NCBI GenBank assembly: GCA_948543815.1 | Contig: CAOVHW010000005.1 | Coordinates: 26,755-90,754, forward strand | Source of the DNA: an uncultured Eubacteriales bacterium | GTDB taxonomy: Bacteria; Bacillota; Clostridia; Lachnospirales; CAMVHY01 | Length of the DNA stretch: 64,000 nucleotides | Reading direction: 5' to 3' | Part shown: positions 25,941 to 34,293 of the stretch, in pieces | Numbering within the stretch: position 1 is the stretch's first letter | Layout: every line of letters starts with the position of its first letter | Translations under genes and position numbers: made by a program | Notes under the pieces: generated by a model | Database searches by the model: none | The model's input: the letters and a program-made list of their open reading frames with translations, nothing else | Told to the model about the DNA's origin: nothing

Positions 25941-25977
25941 AAAAATACGAAAGTAAAATTTTACTTTCGTATTTTTT
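25941..25977 (+). terminator. Bidirectional terminator
   Basis: A perfect 36-bp palindrome (18-bp arms, AAAAATACGAAAGTAAAA, 25941-25958 and 25959-25976) with A-run before and T-run after. It serves the 81-aa gene and, more distantly, the convergent 258-aa gene. Confidence 0.88.
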
Positions 25978-26037
25978 TATACAAATTTATTACGCTCTGT
26001 TAGTTTAAATATACAAAAAACTGCTACTTTGCTTTTA

Positions 26038-26814
26038 TTACAAATCATGTTCAATAATATTGTAATTACAATTAATATCATCATGAATATATTTTTCATA
26101 TTCACTTATTGGTTTCATACTTCTTAAACCTGCAATAACTTGAATGTGTTTTAAAATTGATTTATCTTCTTCCGATTTTGGACTATTAACAAATTTAATA
26201 GCTGGAATTGTTGATTCCCAAATATTAAACTTGCGAAATTTTTTTTCATTTGGTAATTTTTTTACGTATAATTTACTTTTTCCTTTATCAATTTTGATGG
26301 AGATTGGATATACAAATTCCCATATTATTTTGTTCTTTGGATTTATTTTGTTAGCAATACAAGAAATTGCTCCTAAAATCATACCTCCATTTGAATAACA
26401 ATATTGATTTAATTCATTATTGTATATATCTTTAGTGATACGAAAAGCAGTTCTAAAACTCATAAAGAAAGATTTAATAAATTTAAATGGTGCAACAATA
26501 GTACCTATTACAATATGAACAGCTAAATCAATTGGTAAAAGAATTTTTCGTGCTGTGATAAACCATTTTTTATCATACCATTTTATATCTACTAAACCTT
26601 TTTCGCCTGCAATTGCCCATTTAGCTTTTAAACCAGACCAAGCTGTACGTATACGACATACCCACCATTTACGAATAATTGCAATCGTTTTGACAGTAGC
26701 TCTTAATGGAATCCATATTGGAGAAGTAAGCCACAACAATCCGATACGCCAAACTTTACCAAATGTACTTATTTTAGGATTTTGAGGAATGAGTTCACCA
26801 TTTATATTTTTCAT
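26038..26814 (-). CDS. Unknown Trp-rich, membrane-associated protein
   Basis: A 258-aa basic protein. The first ~125 residues are unusually rich in Trp, Arg, Lys and Ile (VWRIGLLWLTSPIWIPLRAT; RKWWVCRIRTAWSGLKAKW; WYDKKWF) with two or three amphipathic or marginally hydrophobic helices (about 22-40, 90-118), suggesting a protein lying in the membrane interface instead of a classic multispan protein. Residues about 135-258 are soluble (GGMILGAISCIAN; KIIWEFVYPISIKIDKGKSK). No signal peptide, no known domain. I choose ATG 26814 (GAGGTGG seven bases upstream); the in-frame GTG nine bases earlier is inside that SD. It stands alone between the small gene and the tRNA cluster. Confidence 0.75.
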   Translation of the reverse strand: MKNINGELIPQNPKISTFGKVWRIGLLWLTSPIWIPLRATVKTIAIIRKWWVCRIRTAWSGLKAKWAIAGEKGLVDIKWYDKKWFITARKILLPIDLAVHIVIGTIVAPFKFIKSFFMSFRTAFRITKDIYNNELNQYCYSNGGMILGAISCIANKINPKNKIIWEFVYPISIKIDKGKSKLYVKKLPNEKKFRKFNIWESTIPAIKFVNSPKSEEDKSILKHIQVIAGLRSMKPISEYEKYIHDDINCNYNIIEHDL

Positions 26815-26927
26815 TTTTTCCACCTCTTTTTTACTACTAAATATGAAACAAAAAATTAATTAATTTTATTATATCATAATTCCAAGAAAAATTACAAATA
26901 ATAATCACAAAACTTAATAAAAGTTAT

Positions 26928-26959
26928 AAAAAAAATCGTTGATATCAATCAACGATTTT
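26928..26959 (-). terminator. Terminator of the tRNA cluster
   Basis: 12-bp stem AAAATCGTTGAT (26932-26943) with ATCAACGATTTT (26948-26959), followed on the minus strand by a T-run. Confidence 0.88.
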
Positions 26960-26965
26960 AAAATA

Positions 26966-27038
26966 TGAGCCACCCGGGACTCGAACCCGGGACAACTTGA
27001 TTAAAAGTCAAGTGCTCTACCACCTGAGCTAGTGGCTC
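26966..27038 (-). tRNA. tRNA-Lys(TTT)
   Basis: Acceptor GAGCCAC pairs with GTGGCTC, discriminator A, anticodon loop CTTTTAA (anticodon TTT), T-loop GGTTCGAGTCC. CCA is not encoded. Last of four tRNAs transcribed from the promoter at 27323-27351. Confidence 0.97.
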
Positions 27039-27050
27039 ACAAAAAAAATA

Positions 27051-27125
27051 GGTGAATAGTGAGATTCGAACTCACGACCTCCAGAGCCACAATCTGGCGC
27101 TCTAACCAACTGAGCTATACCCACC
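27051..27125 (-). tRNA. tRNA-His(GTG)
   Basis: Anticodon loop TTGTGGC (anticodon GTG). The extra 5' G(-1) pairs with C73, the identity element of tRNA-His, followed by a seven-pair acceptor stem with two G-U pairs. T-loop GTTCGAATC. Confidence 0.97.
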
Positions 27126-27137
27126 ATAAAAGGTAAG

Positions 27138-27211
<74 letters not shown>

Positions 27212-27220
27212 GAAACCGAA

Positions 27221-27295
27221 TCGGGATGACAGGATTTGAACCTGCGACCTCCTGATCCCAAATCAGGCGCGCTAGCCAAACTACGCTACATCCCG
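27221..27295 (-). tRNA. tRNA-Pro(TGG)
   Basis: Acceptor CGGGATG pairs with CATCCCG, discriminator A, anticodon loop TTTGGGA (TGG), T-loop GTTCAAATC. First tRNA of the cluster. CCA not encoded. Confidence 0.97.
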
Positions 27296-27322
27296 TCATA
27301 TTTTTTTACGGCCAACTTTTAA

Positions 27323-27351
27323 AGTCTAGCATAAAAAAAAAAGTAAGTCAA
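27323..27351 (-). promoter_or_regulatory. Promoter of the tRNA-Pro-Arg-His-Lys cluster
   Basis: Minus strand: TTGACT, 17 bases, TAGACT, with TGC just before the -10. About 28 bases upstream of tRNA-Pro. Confidence 0.85.
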
Positions 27352-27381
27352 GAGTAAAAAAATTTTTTTTCGGATAATTAC

Positions 27382-27410
27382 TTGACATTATTCAAAAAAA
27401 TAGTTAAGCT
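27382..27410 (+). promoter_or_regulatory. Candidate adhE promoter
   Basis: TTGACA (27382-27387), 17 bases, TAAGCT (27405-27410, three of six consensus bases). Back to back with the tRNA promoter. I looked for a Rex-type operator (TTGTGA-n-TCACAA) and found none. Confidence 0.45.
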
Positions 27411-27489
27411 AGAAACGGTACGGCAAATTTTTTATGAATTTAATGTAAAAGAAGTCGTACGAAAAAAAATATAAATAAGGAGAATTATT

Positions 27490-30090
27490 ATGACTGGAGA
27501 AATTGTTGATAGTCTTGAAGCATTACAAACTTTACTAAAAAAAGTACGTGAAGCACAAAAAATATTTGCGTCATTCCCGCAGTGTAAAGTTGATAAAATA
27601 TTTTTAGCAGCTGCAATTGCTGCATCGAATGCCCGTATCCCTTTAGCTCAATTAGCAGTTGAGGAAACTGGAATGGGTATCGTTGAGGATAAAGTTATTA
27701 AAAATCATTTTGCATCTGAATATATCTATAATGCGTATAAAAATACAAAAACATGTGGAGTTATCGAGGAAGATAAAGCATTTGGAACAAAAAAAATAGC
27801 TGAACCGGTTGGAGTAATTGGAGCCGTTATACCAACTACAAATCCTACGTCTACTGCAATTTTTAAAACGCTTATTGCACTTAAAACTCGTAACGGAATT
27901 ATTATCAGTCCACATCCACGTGCTAAGAAATCTACAATTGAAGCAGCAAAAATTGTTTTAGAGGCAGCAGTAAAAGCTGGAGCGCCGGAAGGAATTATTG
28001 GTTGGATTGATATACCATCACTTGAATTGACAAATGCACTTATGCAAATGTCAGATTTAATTCTAGCAACAGGTGGTCCCGGAATGGTTAAAGCTGCTTA
28101 TTCATCAGGCACACCGGCAGTTGGAGTTGGCTCAGGAAATACGCCGGCAATTATTGATGAAAGCGCTAATATAATTTTAGCCGTAAATTCGATTATTCAT
28201 TCAAAAACTTTTGACAACGGAATGGTTTGTGCGTCGGAACAATCTGTCATTGTTTCCGAAAAAATTTATGCGCAAGTAAAAAAAGAATTTACAACACGAG
28301 GTTGCTATTTCTTAAATAGTGATGAAATCGAAAAAGTTAGAAAGACAATTATTATTGACGGTGCATTGAATGCTAAAATCGTTGGACAAAAAGCTAATAA
28401 AATTGCTGAGATGGCAGGAGTTAATGTTCCGGAAAATACAAAAATTTTAATTGGTGAAGTTGATAGCGTTGATATAAGTGAAGAGTTCGCACATGAAAAA
28501 TTATCGCCGGTTTTAGCAATGTATAAGTTTAATGATTTTGACGATGCATTAGCTAAAGCTGAAAAATTAATTTCTGATGGCGGATATGGACATACCGCCG
28601 CAATTTATCTCGATACTGTTTCACAAAATGAAAAGTTAAATAAATTTGCCGTACGTATGAAAACTTGCCGTATATTAGTTAATACGCCATCGTCGCAAGG
28701 CGGTATCGGCGATATCTATAATTTCAAATTAGCTCCGTCTATGACTTTAGGTTGTGGCTCGTGGGGCGGTAATTCAGTTTCCGAAAATGTCGGCGTAAAA
28801 CATCTTTTAAATATAAAAACTGTTGCCGAGAGGAGAGAAAATATGCTTTGGTTTAGAACTGCTCAAAAAGTTTATATCAAAAAAGGTTGTCTGCCTGTTG
28901 CTCTGCAGGAATTGAAAGATGTTATGGATAAGAAAAAAGTTTTTATCGTAACCGATTCATTCCTCTATAACAATGGTTATACAAAATGTATTACGGATAA
29001 ACTTGACGAATTAAATATTAAACATAAAACTTTCTTTGATGTTGCACCTGACCCTTCTCTCGCTTGTGCAAAAGCTGGTGCAAAAGAAATGACTGAGTTC
29101 GCCCCCGATTGTATAATTGCAATTGGTGGTGGAAGCGCAATGGATGCCGGTAAAATTATGTGGGTTATGTACGAACATCCCGAAGTTGACTTTTTAGATA
29201 TGGCAATGAGATTTATGGATATTCGTAAACGTATTTATACTTTCCCCAAAATGGGTGAGAAAGCTTATTTTATTGCGGTACCGACGTCGGCAGGAACTGG
29301 TAGTGAAGTTACACCGTTTGCAGTTATTACTGACGAAAAAACCGGCGTAAAATATCCACTTGCTGATTACGAATTGATGCCGAATATGGCAATTGTTGAC
29401 GCGGATATGATGATGAATGCGCCAAAAGGTTTAACAAGTGCGTCGGGAATCGATGCGCTCGTACATTCGCTTGAGGCTTACGCATCAATTATGGCGACAG
29501 ATTATACGGACGGATTAGCATTGCGGTCAATGAAAATGGTTTTTGAATACTTACCGCGTGCGTATGAGAATGGTCCAAATGATGCAGAGGCACGTGAAAA
29601 AATGGCGAATGCGGCAACTATGGCGGGTATGGCTTTTGCAAACGCATTCTTAGGTGTTTGTCATTCGATGGCACATAAACTTGGAGCGTTTCATCATTTA
29701 CCGCATGGACTTGCAAATGCGTTAATGATTGAAGAAGTTATACGATTTAATTCATCGGAAACGCCGGAGAAAATGGGAACATTCCCACAATATTCGTATC
29801 CACATACTTTGGCGCGCTACGCAGAAATTTCAGATTATTTGAAGCTTGGTGGAAATATTGATGAAGAAAAAGTTGAAAATCTTATCAAAGCGATAAATGA
29901 TTTGAAAGAGCGCGTTGGCATAAAGAAAACCATAAAGGATTATGTTGCGGATGAGCAAGATTTTCTAAATAGATTGGATGAAATGACGCAGCAAGCTTTT
30001 GACGACCAATGTACGGGAGCAAATCCACGCTATCCATTGATGAGTGAGATTAAGCAAATGTATTTGAATGCATATTACGGCAAAAATTAA
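27490..30090 (+). CDS. adhE: Bifunctional acetaldehyde-CoA/alcohol dehydrogenase
   Basis: An 866-aa AdhE. The N-terminal aldehyde dehydrogenase domain (about 1-440) reduces acetyl-CoA to acetaldehyde, with nucleophile Cys near 247 in DNGMVCASEQS and the NAD loop GVIGAVIPTTNPTST. The C-terminal iron-dependent alcohol dehydrogenase (about 455-866) reduces acetaldehyde to ethanol; visible are GGGSAMDAGKIMW, PTSAGTGSEVTPFAVI and the Fe-ligand region GVCHSMAHKLGAFHHLPHG. AdhE forms helical spirosomes and re-oxidises NADH in fermentation. SD AAGGAG before ATG 27490. Convergent with the gerAC-like gene. It implies an anaerobic, ethanol-forming metabolism. Confidence 0.97.
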   Translation: MTGEIVDSLEALQTLLKKVREAQKIFASFPQCKVDKIFLAAAIAASNARIPLAQLAVEETGMGIVEDKVIKNHFASEYIYNAYKNTKTCGVIEEDKAFGTKKIAEPVGVIGAVIPTTNPTSTAIFKTLIALKTRNGIIISPHPRAKKSTIEAAKIVLEAAVKAGAPEGIIGWIDIPSLELTNALMQMSDLILATGGPGMVKAAYSSGTPAVGVGSGNTPAIIDESANIILAVNSIIHSKTFDNGMVCASEQSVIVSEKIYAQVKKEFTTRGCYFLNSDEIEKVRKTIIIDGALNAKIVGQKANKIAEMAGVNVPENTKILIGEVDSVDISEEFAHEKLSPVLAMYKFNDFDDALAKAEKLISDGGYGHTAAIYLDTVSQNEKLNKFAVRMKTCRILVNTPSSQGGIGDIYNFKLAPSMTLGCGSWGGNSVSENVGVKHLLNIKTVAERRENMLWFRTAQKVYIKKGCLPVALQELKDVMDKKKVFIVTDSFLYNNGYTKCITDKLDELNIKHKTFFDVAPDPSLACAKAGAKEMTEFAPDCIIAIGGGSAMDAGKIMWVMYEHPEVDFLDMAMRFMDIRKRIYTFPKMGEKAYFIAVPTSAGTGSEVTPFAVITDEKTGVKYPLADYELMPNMAIVDADMMMNAPKGLTSASGIDALVHSLEAYASIMATDYTDGLALRSMKMVFEYLPRAYENGPNDAEAREKMANAATMAGMAFANAFLGVCHSMAHKLGAFHHLPHGLANALMIEEVIRFNSSETPEKMGTFPQYSYPHTLARYAEISDYLKLGGNIDEEKVENLIKAINDLKERVGIKKTIKDYVADEQDFLNRLDEMTQQAFDDQCTGANPRYPLMSEIKQMYLNAYYGKN

Positions 30091-30128
30091 ATTTTAATGT
30101 AAATAAAGTTGGTAGAAAATTTCTTTGA

Positions 30129-30620
30129 CTATTCATTTTCAGAGTAAAGTTTGTTTATAGTCAAAGTTTTTTCACCAACTTTATTTTTTATGAAATCAAG
30201 AAGTTTTGGCGAAAATTTTTTTGTAATTGCTTTTTTCGCATTATCCACGAAAATTATTTTTGTTTTTTGACTGATTTTGTTTTCAAAATCTTTTAACATC
30301 GATTTGTTTTTTGCTAAATTTTTATCTAAAAAAATGATTTGTGTGTGGCCAAGATAAATTTTCTTTTCAAGCTGTGAATCTATTTTCGTCAAGGCTTTTT
30401 GAATTTTATCGGCTATTGCTGATTTGACATGTTTCTTATTTAATTCTTCAAAATAATTCAAATCACCGCTGAGTGTCGTAACTTCTAGACCATCTTTATG
30501 TTTGTCAACGCCAATTGCAATTATAAAATTTCGGTCTTCAAGTTCGATTAAATCTTTTGCGCTGTTGCATAACAAAAAAATTGACAAAATAAAAAAAGTT
30601 AAGTATCTAATTTTTTTCAC
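30129..30620 (-). CDS. Short GerAC-like germination lipoprotein
   Basis: A 163-aa protein that matches only the N-terminal domain of Ger(x)C germinant receptor subunits: a hydrophobic leader ending FLLCNS (Cys18, an imperfect lipobox), then LIELEDRNFIIAIGVDKHKD, the family's opening motif. Full GerAC proteins have about 370-400 aa with three domains; this one stops after the first and no continuation is seen before adhE. It overlaps gerAB by 14 bases. Either it is a truncated, possibly non-functional gene or this lineage uses a minimal C subunit. The identification rests on position after gerAB and the opening motif. Confidence 0.75.
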   Translation of the reverse strand: MKKIRYLTFFILSIFLLCNSAKDLIELEDRNFIIAIGVDKHKDGLEVTTLSGDLNYFEELNKKHVKSAIADKIQKALTKIDSQLEKKIYLGHTQIIFLDKNLAKNKSMLKDFENKISQKTKIIFVDNAKKAITKKFSPKLLDFIKNKVGEKTLTINKLYSENE

Positions 30621-31599
30621 CGCCTTTACATAAAATAATTAACGGCAACAAAAAATAGAAAAAACTGCCGAGAATACAAATCGCTGATTTCAAAAAATTA
30701 TTTGGGATTAATAATGAAAAAAATGTTATCGCTGTCGCCAGCGATATTTTTTTTGCAGTTATCATCGTCGAGAAAAATAAGCCACTACTAACCAAAACGA
30801 AAAATGAAATTATTACGAAACTTATGATAAAAAAATCTTGATTTTGTACGAAACCACCAGGAATATCGGTCATACTCATTAATTTTAAAATTGGGAGTGG
30901 CGTTTCAAAATTTATTCGCAAATTTATAATGTATGTCAAAAATGTTATTAATAGCCATGTTAAAAATGTTGCTTGTAATATTTTTTTATATGAGCTATTT
31001 TTGACAAATTGTTTTGATAAAAATAGATAATCCAATTGCGAAAAAATGAATAATGAATAAAAAGTTTCTTTTACGTTTATTCTATTATTGTCAATAATTA
31101 TTTGCTCGAGATTGAATAGTGAAATTAAAAATGTTATTGCCAATGGCAAAACTATTAGCCATATCAAAATTTCACAAAGTCGTGCGCGCGTCTCATATCC
31201 TTTTGAAATCAAATACCCTGCTGCTAAAATTAATATCAGATTTGTGACAAATTCATTTGTATTCGGCAAAACATAAATTTTTATTATCCATGCGAATAAT
31301 TTTAATTCGTATGCTGTCGTTAAAATTATCTTTGCCAGCAAAAATATTGACAAAATTTTTGTAATATAAATGCCAAAATTTTTTTTCATGTAGTCAAAAA
31401 AACTTTTACCTTTAAATTTTTCCGCCGCTTTATACATTAATCCGATTGTCGCAGTTACTAAACATAGTAAGATAATCATGTTTAATATTGAGTAATCGAA
31501 AAAAATTTTTGGCAGCAATATTAATCCAATGCCAAGATTATTTGTAATGATTAAAATTTGTAGTTGACGATTCGATATTTGATTATTGTCGGAAAACAT
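30607..31599 (-). CDS. GerAB-like spore germination permease subunit
   Basis: A 330-aa integral membrane protein of the GerAB family (APC superfamily amino-acid-permease fold) with about ten helices. The start NRQLQILIITNNLGIGLILLP and FKGKSFFDYMKKNFGIYI are family-like. GerAB is the germinant-binding B subunit of the GerA receptor channel in the spore inner membrane. It lies 14 bases overlapping upstream of the gerAC-like gene but is separated from gerAA (32729-34195) by three genes on the opposite strand, which breaks the usual AA-AB-AC operon. Confidence 0.88.
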   Translation of the reverse strand: MFSDNNQISNRQLQILIITNNLGIGLILLPKIFFDYSILNMIILLCLVTATIGLMYKAAEKFKGKSFFDYMKKNFGIYITKILSIFLLAKIILTTAYELKLFAWIIKIYVLPNTNEFVTNLILILAAGYLISKGYETRARLCEILIWLIVLPLAITFLISLFNLEQIIIDNNRINVKETFYSLFIFSQLDYLFLSKQFVKNSSYKKILQATFLTWLLITFLTYIINLRINFETPLPILKLMSMTDIPGGFVQNQDFFIISFVIISFFVLVSSGLFFSTMITAKKISLATAITFFSLLIPNNFLKSAICILGSFFYFLLPLIILCKGGEKN

Positions 31600-31665
31600 T
31601 TTTTCACCTTCTTTCTGTTATTATTGGCAGATTTGTAAAAATTTATCCGAACAAAAAATAAATGC

Positions 31666-31694
31666 TTGACATATAAATGTAATTTTGTTAAACT
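31666..31694 (+). promoter_or_regulatory. Promoter of the three-gene insert in the ger locus
   Basis: TTGACA (31666-31671), 17 bases, TAAACT (31689-31694) with TGT before the -10. It reads into three small genes, away from gerAB. Confidence 0.65.
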
Positions 31695-31732
31695 TATTAA
31701 ACATTTGGTTTGATTTTATGGAGGTGATTTTT

Positions 31733-31930
31733 ATGGGACTTAAAATTAAATTAGGAGATATTGTTGATCGTGAGCCAAGTTTCTTTTATTTAAAAGATTT
31801 AAATGAAAATGTAAATAATTTTGGAGAAACGGTAAAATTAGCTATGAAAAAAAGCCCTTTGCGAAAAGTTAATGATATAAATATGAAAATCCCAAATATG
31901 AGTAATAAACATGATAGATCTGATAGATAA
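31733..31930 (+). CDS. Small unknown protein 1 of ger-locus insert
   Basis: A 65-aa basic protein starting at ATG 31733 behind a very strong GGAGGTGAT ribosome binding site (MGLKIKLGDIVDREPSFFYL...). It has no membrane segment, signal peptide or Cys. The C-terminus is Lys/Asn/Met-rich (MNMKI-like, ending HDRSDR). An ORF extending 16 residues upstream has no SD and is not preferred. It is the first of three same-strand genes, 27 bases before the next, and I recognise no family. Confidence 0.7.
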   Translation: MGLKIKLGDIVDREPSFFYLKDLNENVNNFGETVKLAMKKSPLRKVNDINMKIPNMSNKHDRSDR

Positions 31931-31957
31931 ATTTTTATATGGAAAGAGGTGAATTAA

Positions 31958-32383
31958 ATGGCAGAAGTAACTGAAATTTTTGACAATAGTATTTTATATG
32001 AAGACGTAATTGATACATTTTTTGAGATTCAATTAGATTTAAAGAATGAGGGTAATGAATTAACATTTACTACGGATGAATTATATTTATTTGATAGTTT
32101 TCGAGCTATCTGCCAACAATATCGTAGTATGCAACAATTAAAAATGCAGAACATAGATTCTTATTATAAATTGTTGCCAAATTTTATAAGTAATATAGAA
32201 AAACTTAATGACGCAATTGCATCAGATGTTTTTGAACAATCACATTTTGAAAATATAAATGAGATTATTTTTGAGAAATTTAATAATGCAAAAAAAGATT
32301 ATGTTGAATTTGTTGATGACTTTACGCAGTATATGAGCGTATTTTTAAATTCAATATTAAAAACTTTGCATGATGATTTATAA
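31958..32383 (+). CDS. Small unknown protein 2 of ger-locus insert
   Basis: A 141-aa acidic, helical protein (MAEVTEIFDNSILYEDVIDT...) with GAGGTG SD seven bases before ATG 31958. It contains many aromatic and acidic residues (YYKLLPNFISNIEKLNDAI; VEFVDDFTQYMSVFLN), giving a probable helical bundle. No membrane segment, no known motif. It lies between small genes 1 and 3 and is likely cotranscribed with them. An interaction between the acidic protein 2 and the basic protein 1 is conceivable from charge alone; that is speculation. Confidence 0.75.
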   Translation: MAEVTEIFDNSILYEDVIDTFFEIQLDLKNEGNELTFTTDELYLFDSFRAICQQYRSMQQLKMQNIDSYYKLLPNFISNIEKLNDAIASDVFEQSHFENINEIIFEKFNNAKKDYVEFVDDFTQYMSVFLNSILKTLHDDL

Positions 32384-32440
32384 AAAATGGAAATAAAGTT
32401 ATAATTCATTTCTAAGTTAATAATTATGGAGGAGATTATT

Positions 32441-32680
32441 ATGTCAGAAAAATCAGATAATACATCAAAAAAATTTGATGATGATAAATTTGTAGGACCA
32501 AGCGAAACAAATCCTTTTGCTGATATATTTCAAAAATATGGAATAGATTCAAGCAAAAATCCAACTATGGAAGATTTATTTAACAGCAATGAAAAAAAAC
32601 ATAATCCTTTAAGTGTGGTCCATAAAAAAGAAAATAAATTTAATAAAAAAGAAAAACAAAATGAAAATACAGATCGATAA
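32441..32680 (+). CDS. Small unknown protein 3 of ger-locus insert
   Basis: A 79-aa hydrophilic, probably disordered protein: Ser/Asp/Lys-rich N-terminus, a short motif SETNPFADIFQKYGID (about 25-40, including Asn-Pro-Phe), then a Lys/Asn-rich tail. The ATG at 32441 is nine bases after GGAGG; the in-frame ATG at 32426 overlaps that SD. The gene ends at a terminator that also overlaps the end of convergent gerAA. No family recognised. NPF is a eukaryotic EH-domain ligand motif, but one short tripeptide is not evidence of that role. Confidence 0.7.
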   Translation: MSEKSDNTSKKFDDDKFVGPSETNPFADIFQKYGIDSSKNPTMEDLFNSNEKKHNPLSVVHKKENKFNKKEKQNENTDR

Positions 32681-32697
32681 AAAAATATATATACAAT

Positions 32698-32728
32698 TAG
32701 CGATGAAAATTTTTCACCGCTATTTTTT
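32698..32728 (+). terminator. Terminator of the three-gene insert
   Basis: TAGCGATGAAAA pairs with TTTTCACCGCTA with one mismatch, followed by eight T. Confidence 0.8.
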
Positions 32729-34195
32729 TTATCTTTTTATCTGAGAATGTTTTGCAAAAATTGGACGCTTATTCATTTTAAAAATTGGCTTATGAAAAAA
32801 TGTATCTTCCATATCATTAAAATCGTTAACTTCCCCCGAAACTATTGGGAATAAATATGGAATCTCAAAACTTTTTAAAGATGCAAGATGTGTTAGGATA
32901 ATTAATATTGCTATCCAAAATCCATATAATCCAAACATTGCTGAAAAAATTATTACGAGATATTTTAAAAGGCGGAATGCTGATACAAAATTTGCATTCG
33001 GTATCGAAAAACTACTTATCGCTGTTAGTGCAACGATTATAATAATTATTGGACTTACAAGTCCGGCATCAACTGCTGCTTGTCCAATAATTATTCCACC
33101 AACTATTCCGATTGTACTGCCAATAGGATTCGGTAATCTTATTCCGGCTTCCTTTAATAATTCAAACGCTAGCTCCATTATTAAAATTTCAAATACGGTT
33201 GGGAATGGAACATTTGCACGTTCGCTAGCGAGTTTTAAAACTAATTTCATTGGAATCATTGATGGATGATATAGTGTAAGCGCAACAAAAAATCCTGGTA
33301 ATGTCAATGAAATAATTGCGCAAATATAACGCATTACGCGAAGAAAATTCATTATTTGCCATCGCTCGTAATAATCTTCTGACGATTGAAAAAATGTTGG
33401 GAGTGTCGCTGGAATTATCAATACAAATGGAGAGTTATCACAAATTATTACGATACGGCCTTCTAAAATTGCTGAAGATGCTTTATCAGGGCGCTCAGTC
33501 ATTTGTGATTGCGGAAATACTGATTGCCATGATTTATCTAAATATTGTTGAATGTATCCGATGTCAAATATTGCATCGGTATTTATTTTGTTTAATATTT
33601 GCTGTGCATCGTCAACTATTTTTTCGCGCGCAACATCTTTTAAATACATGATTGCAATATCAGTTTGACTACGCTGGCCAATTTTCATTTGTTTAACTTT
33701 TAAATTTACATCACGAATTCGTCGGCGTATCAATGCGGTATTATGCCGCATGCCTTCGGTAAAAGAATCCTTTGGCCCGTAAACGACAGACTCAATTTCT
33801 GCAGTTTGTATGCCACGATTAGGAAATTGTTTTGTAGAAACAATAATTGCTTTTGCAAAGCCATCGATTAAAAGTACAGTGTTACCTGACATTATTTCGG
33901 TAGTTATTTCGTCAAAATTATCTGACTGGCTTACTTCGGCCGTAGTCATTCCGTAATTTTTAAATTCGTCAAAAATATATTGTGGAATATTTTTAGTCAA
34001 ATCAATTTTATGCATAAGCCGATTAATTATTTGAGTTTCAATTAATTCGCGATCGGTTAACATATCGATATAAATGATGTAGAAAAAAATATTTTGTGTT
34101 TGGGCAAATGGAATTTTTCGTGATACGAGATCGCCACAATCTTTAAATATTTCTTCGAGTTTTGAAATATTTTTGTCAAGATTTTTATCTAGCAT
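32729..34195 (-). CDS. GerAA-like spore germination protein (A subunit)
   Basis: A 488-aa GerA family protein. The N-terminal soluble part (about 1-270) contains the usual GPKDSFTEGMRHNTALIRRR and leads to GRIVIICDNSPFVLIIPA; the C-terminal membrane domain has ERWQIMNFLRVMRY, NVPFPTVFEILIMELAFELL, EAGIRLP and GLVSPIIIIIVALTAIS. GerAA oligomerises into a ligand-gated ion channel of the spore inner membrane. It is complete and typical in size. It is the expected upstream partner of gerAB, but three genes on the other strand lie between. With spoVT, this supports a sporulating organism. Confidence 0.95.
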   Translation of the reverse strand: MLDKNLDKNISKLEEIFKDCGDLVSRKIPFAQTQNIFFYIIYIDMLTDRELIETQIINRLMHKIDLTKNIPQYIFDEFKNYGMTTAEVSQSDNFDEITTEIMSGNTVLLIDGFAKAIIVSTKQFPNRGIQTAEIESVVYGPKDSFTEGMRHNTALIRRRIRDVNLKVKQMKIGQRSQTDIAIMYLKDVAREKIVDDAQQILNKINTDAIFDIGYIQQYLDKSWQSVFPQSQMTERPDKASSAILEGRIVIICDNSPFVLIIPATLPTFFQSSEDYYERWQIMNFLRVMRYICAIISLTLPGFFVALTLYHPSMIPMKLVLKLASERANVPFPTVFEILIMELAFELLKEAGIRLPNPIGSTIGIVGGIIIGQAAVDAGLVSPIIIIIVALTAISSFSIPNANFVSAFRLLKYLVIIFSAMFGLYGFWIAILIILTHLASLKSFEIPYLFPIVSGEVNDFNDMEDTFFHKPIFKMNKRPIFAKHSQIKR

Positions 34196-34293
34196 GTTAG
34201 ATCTCCTTTTTTTTGCTATTATTTCCGACGCGAAAAAATTTATCCTTGTTGCGTAAGTTCATATGTGTTAAAATTTTTACGAGGAGGTATGTT

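Noticed and set aside
27352..27489. Rex-type redox operator upstream of adhE
   Set aside because: Expected from family knowledge, but no TTGTGA-n-TCACAA-like palindrome is present.
32441..32680. NPF motif as a host EH-domain ligand
   Set aside because: A single tripeptide in a short disordered protein is not sufficient evidence.
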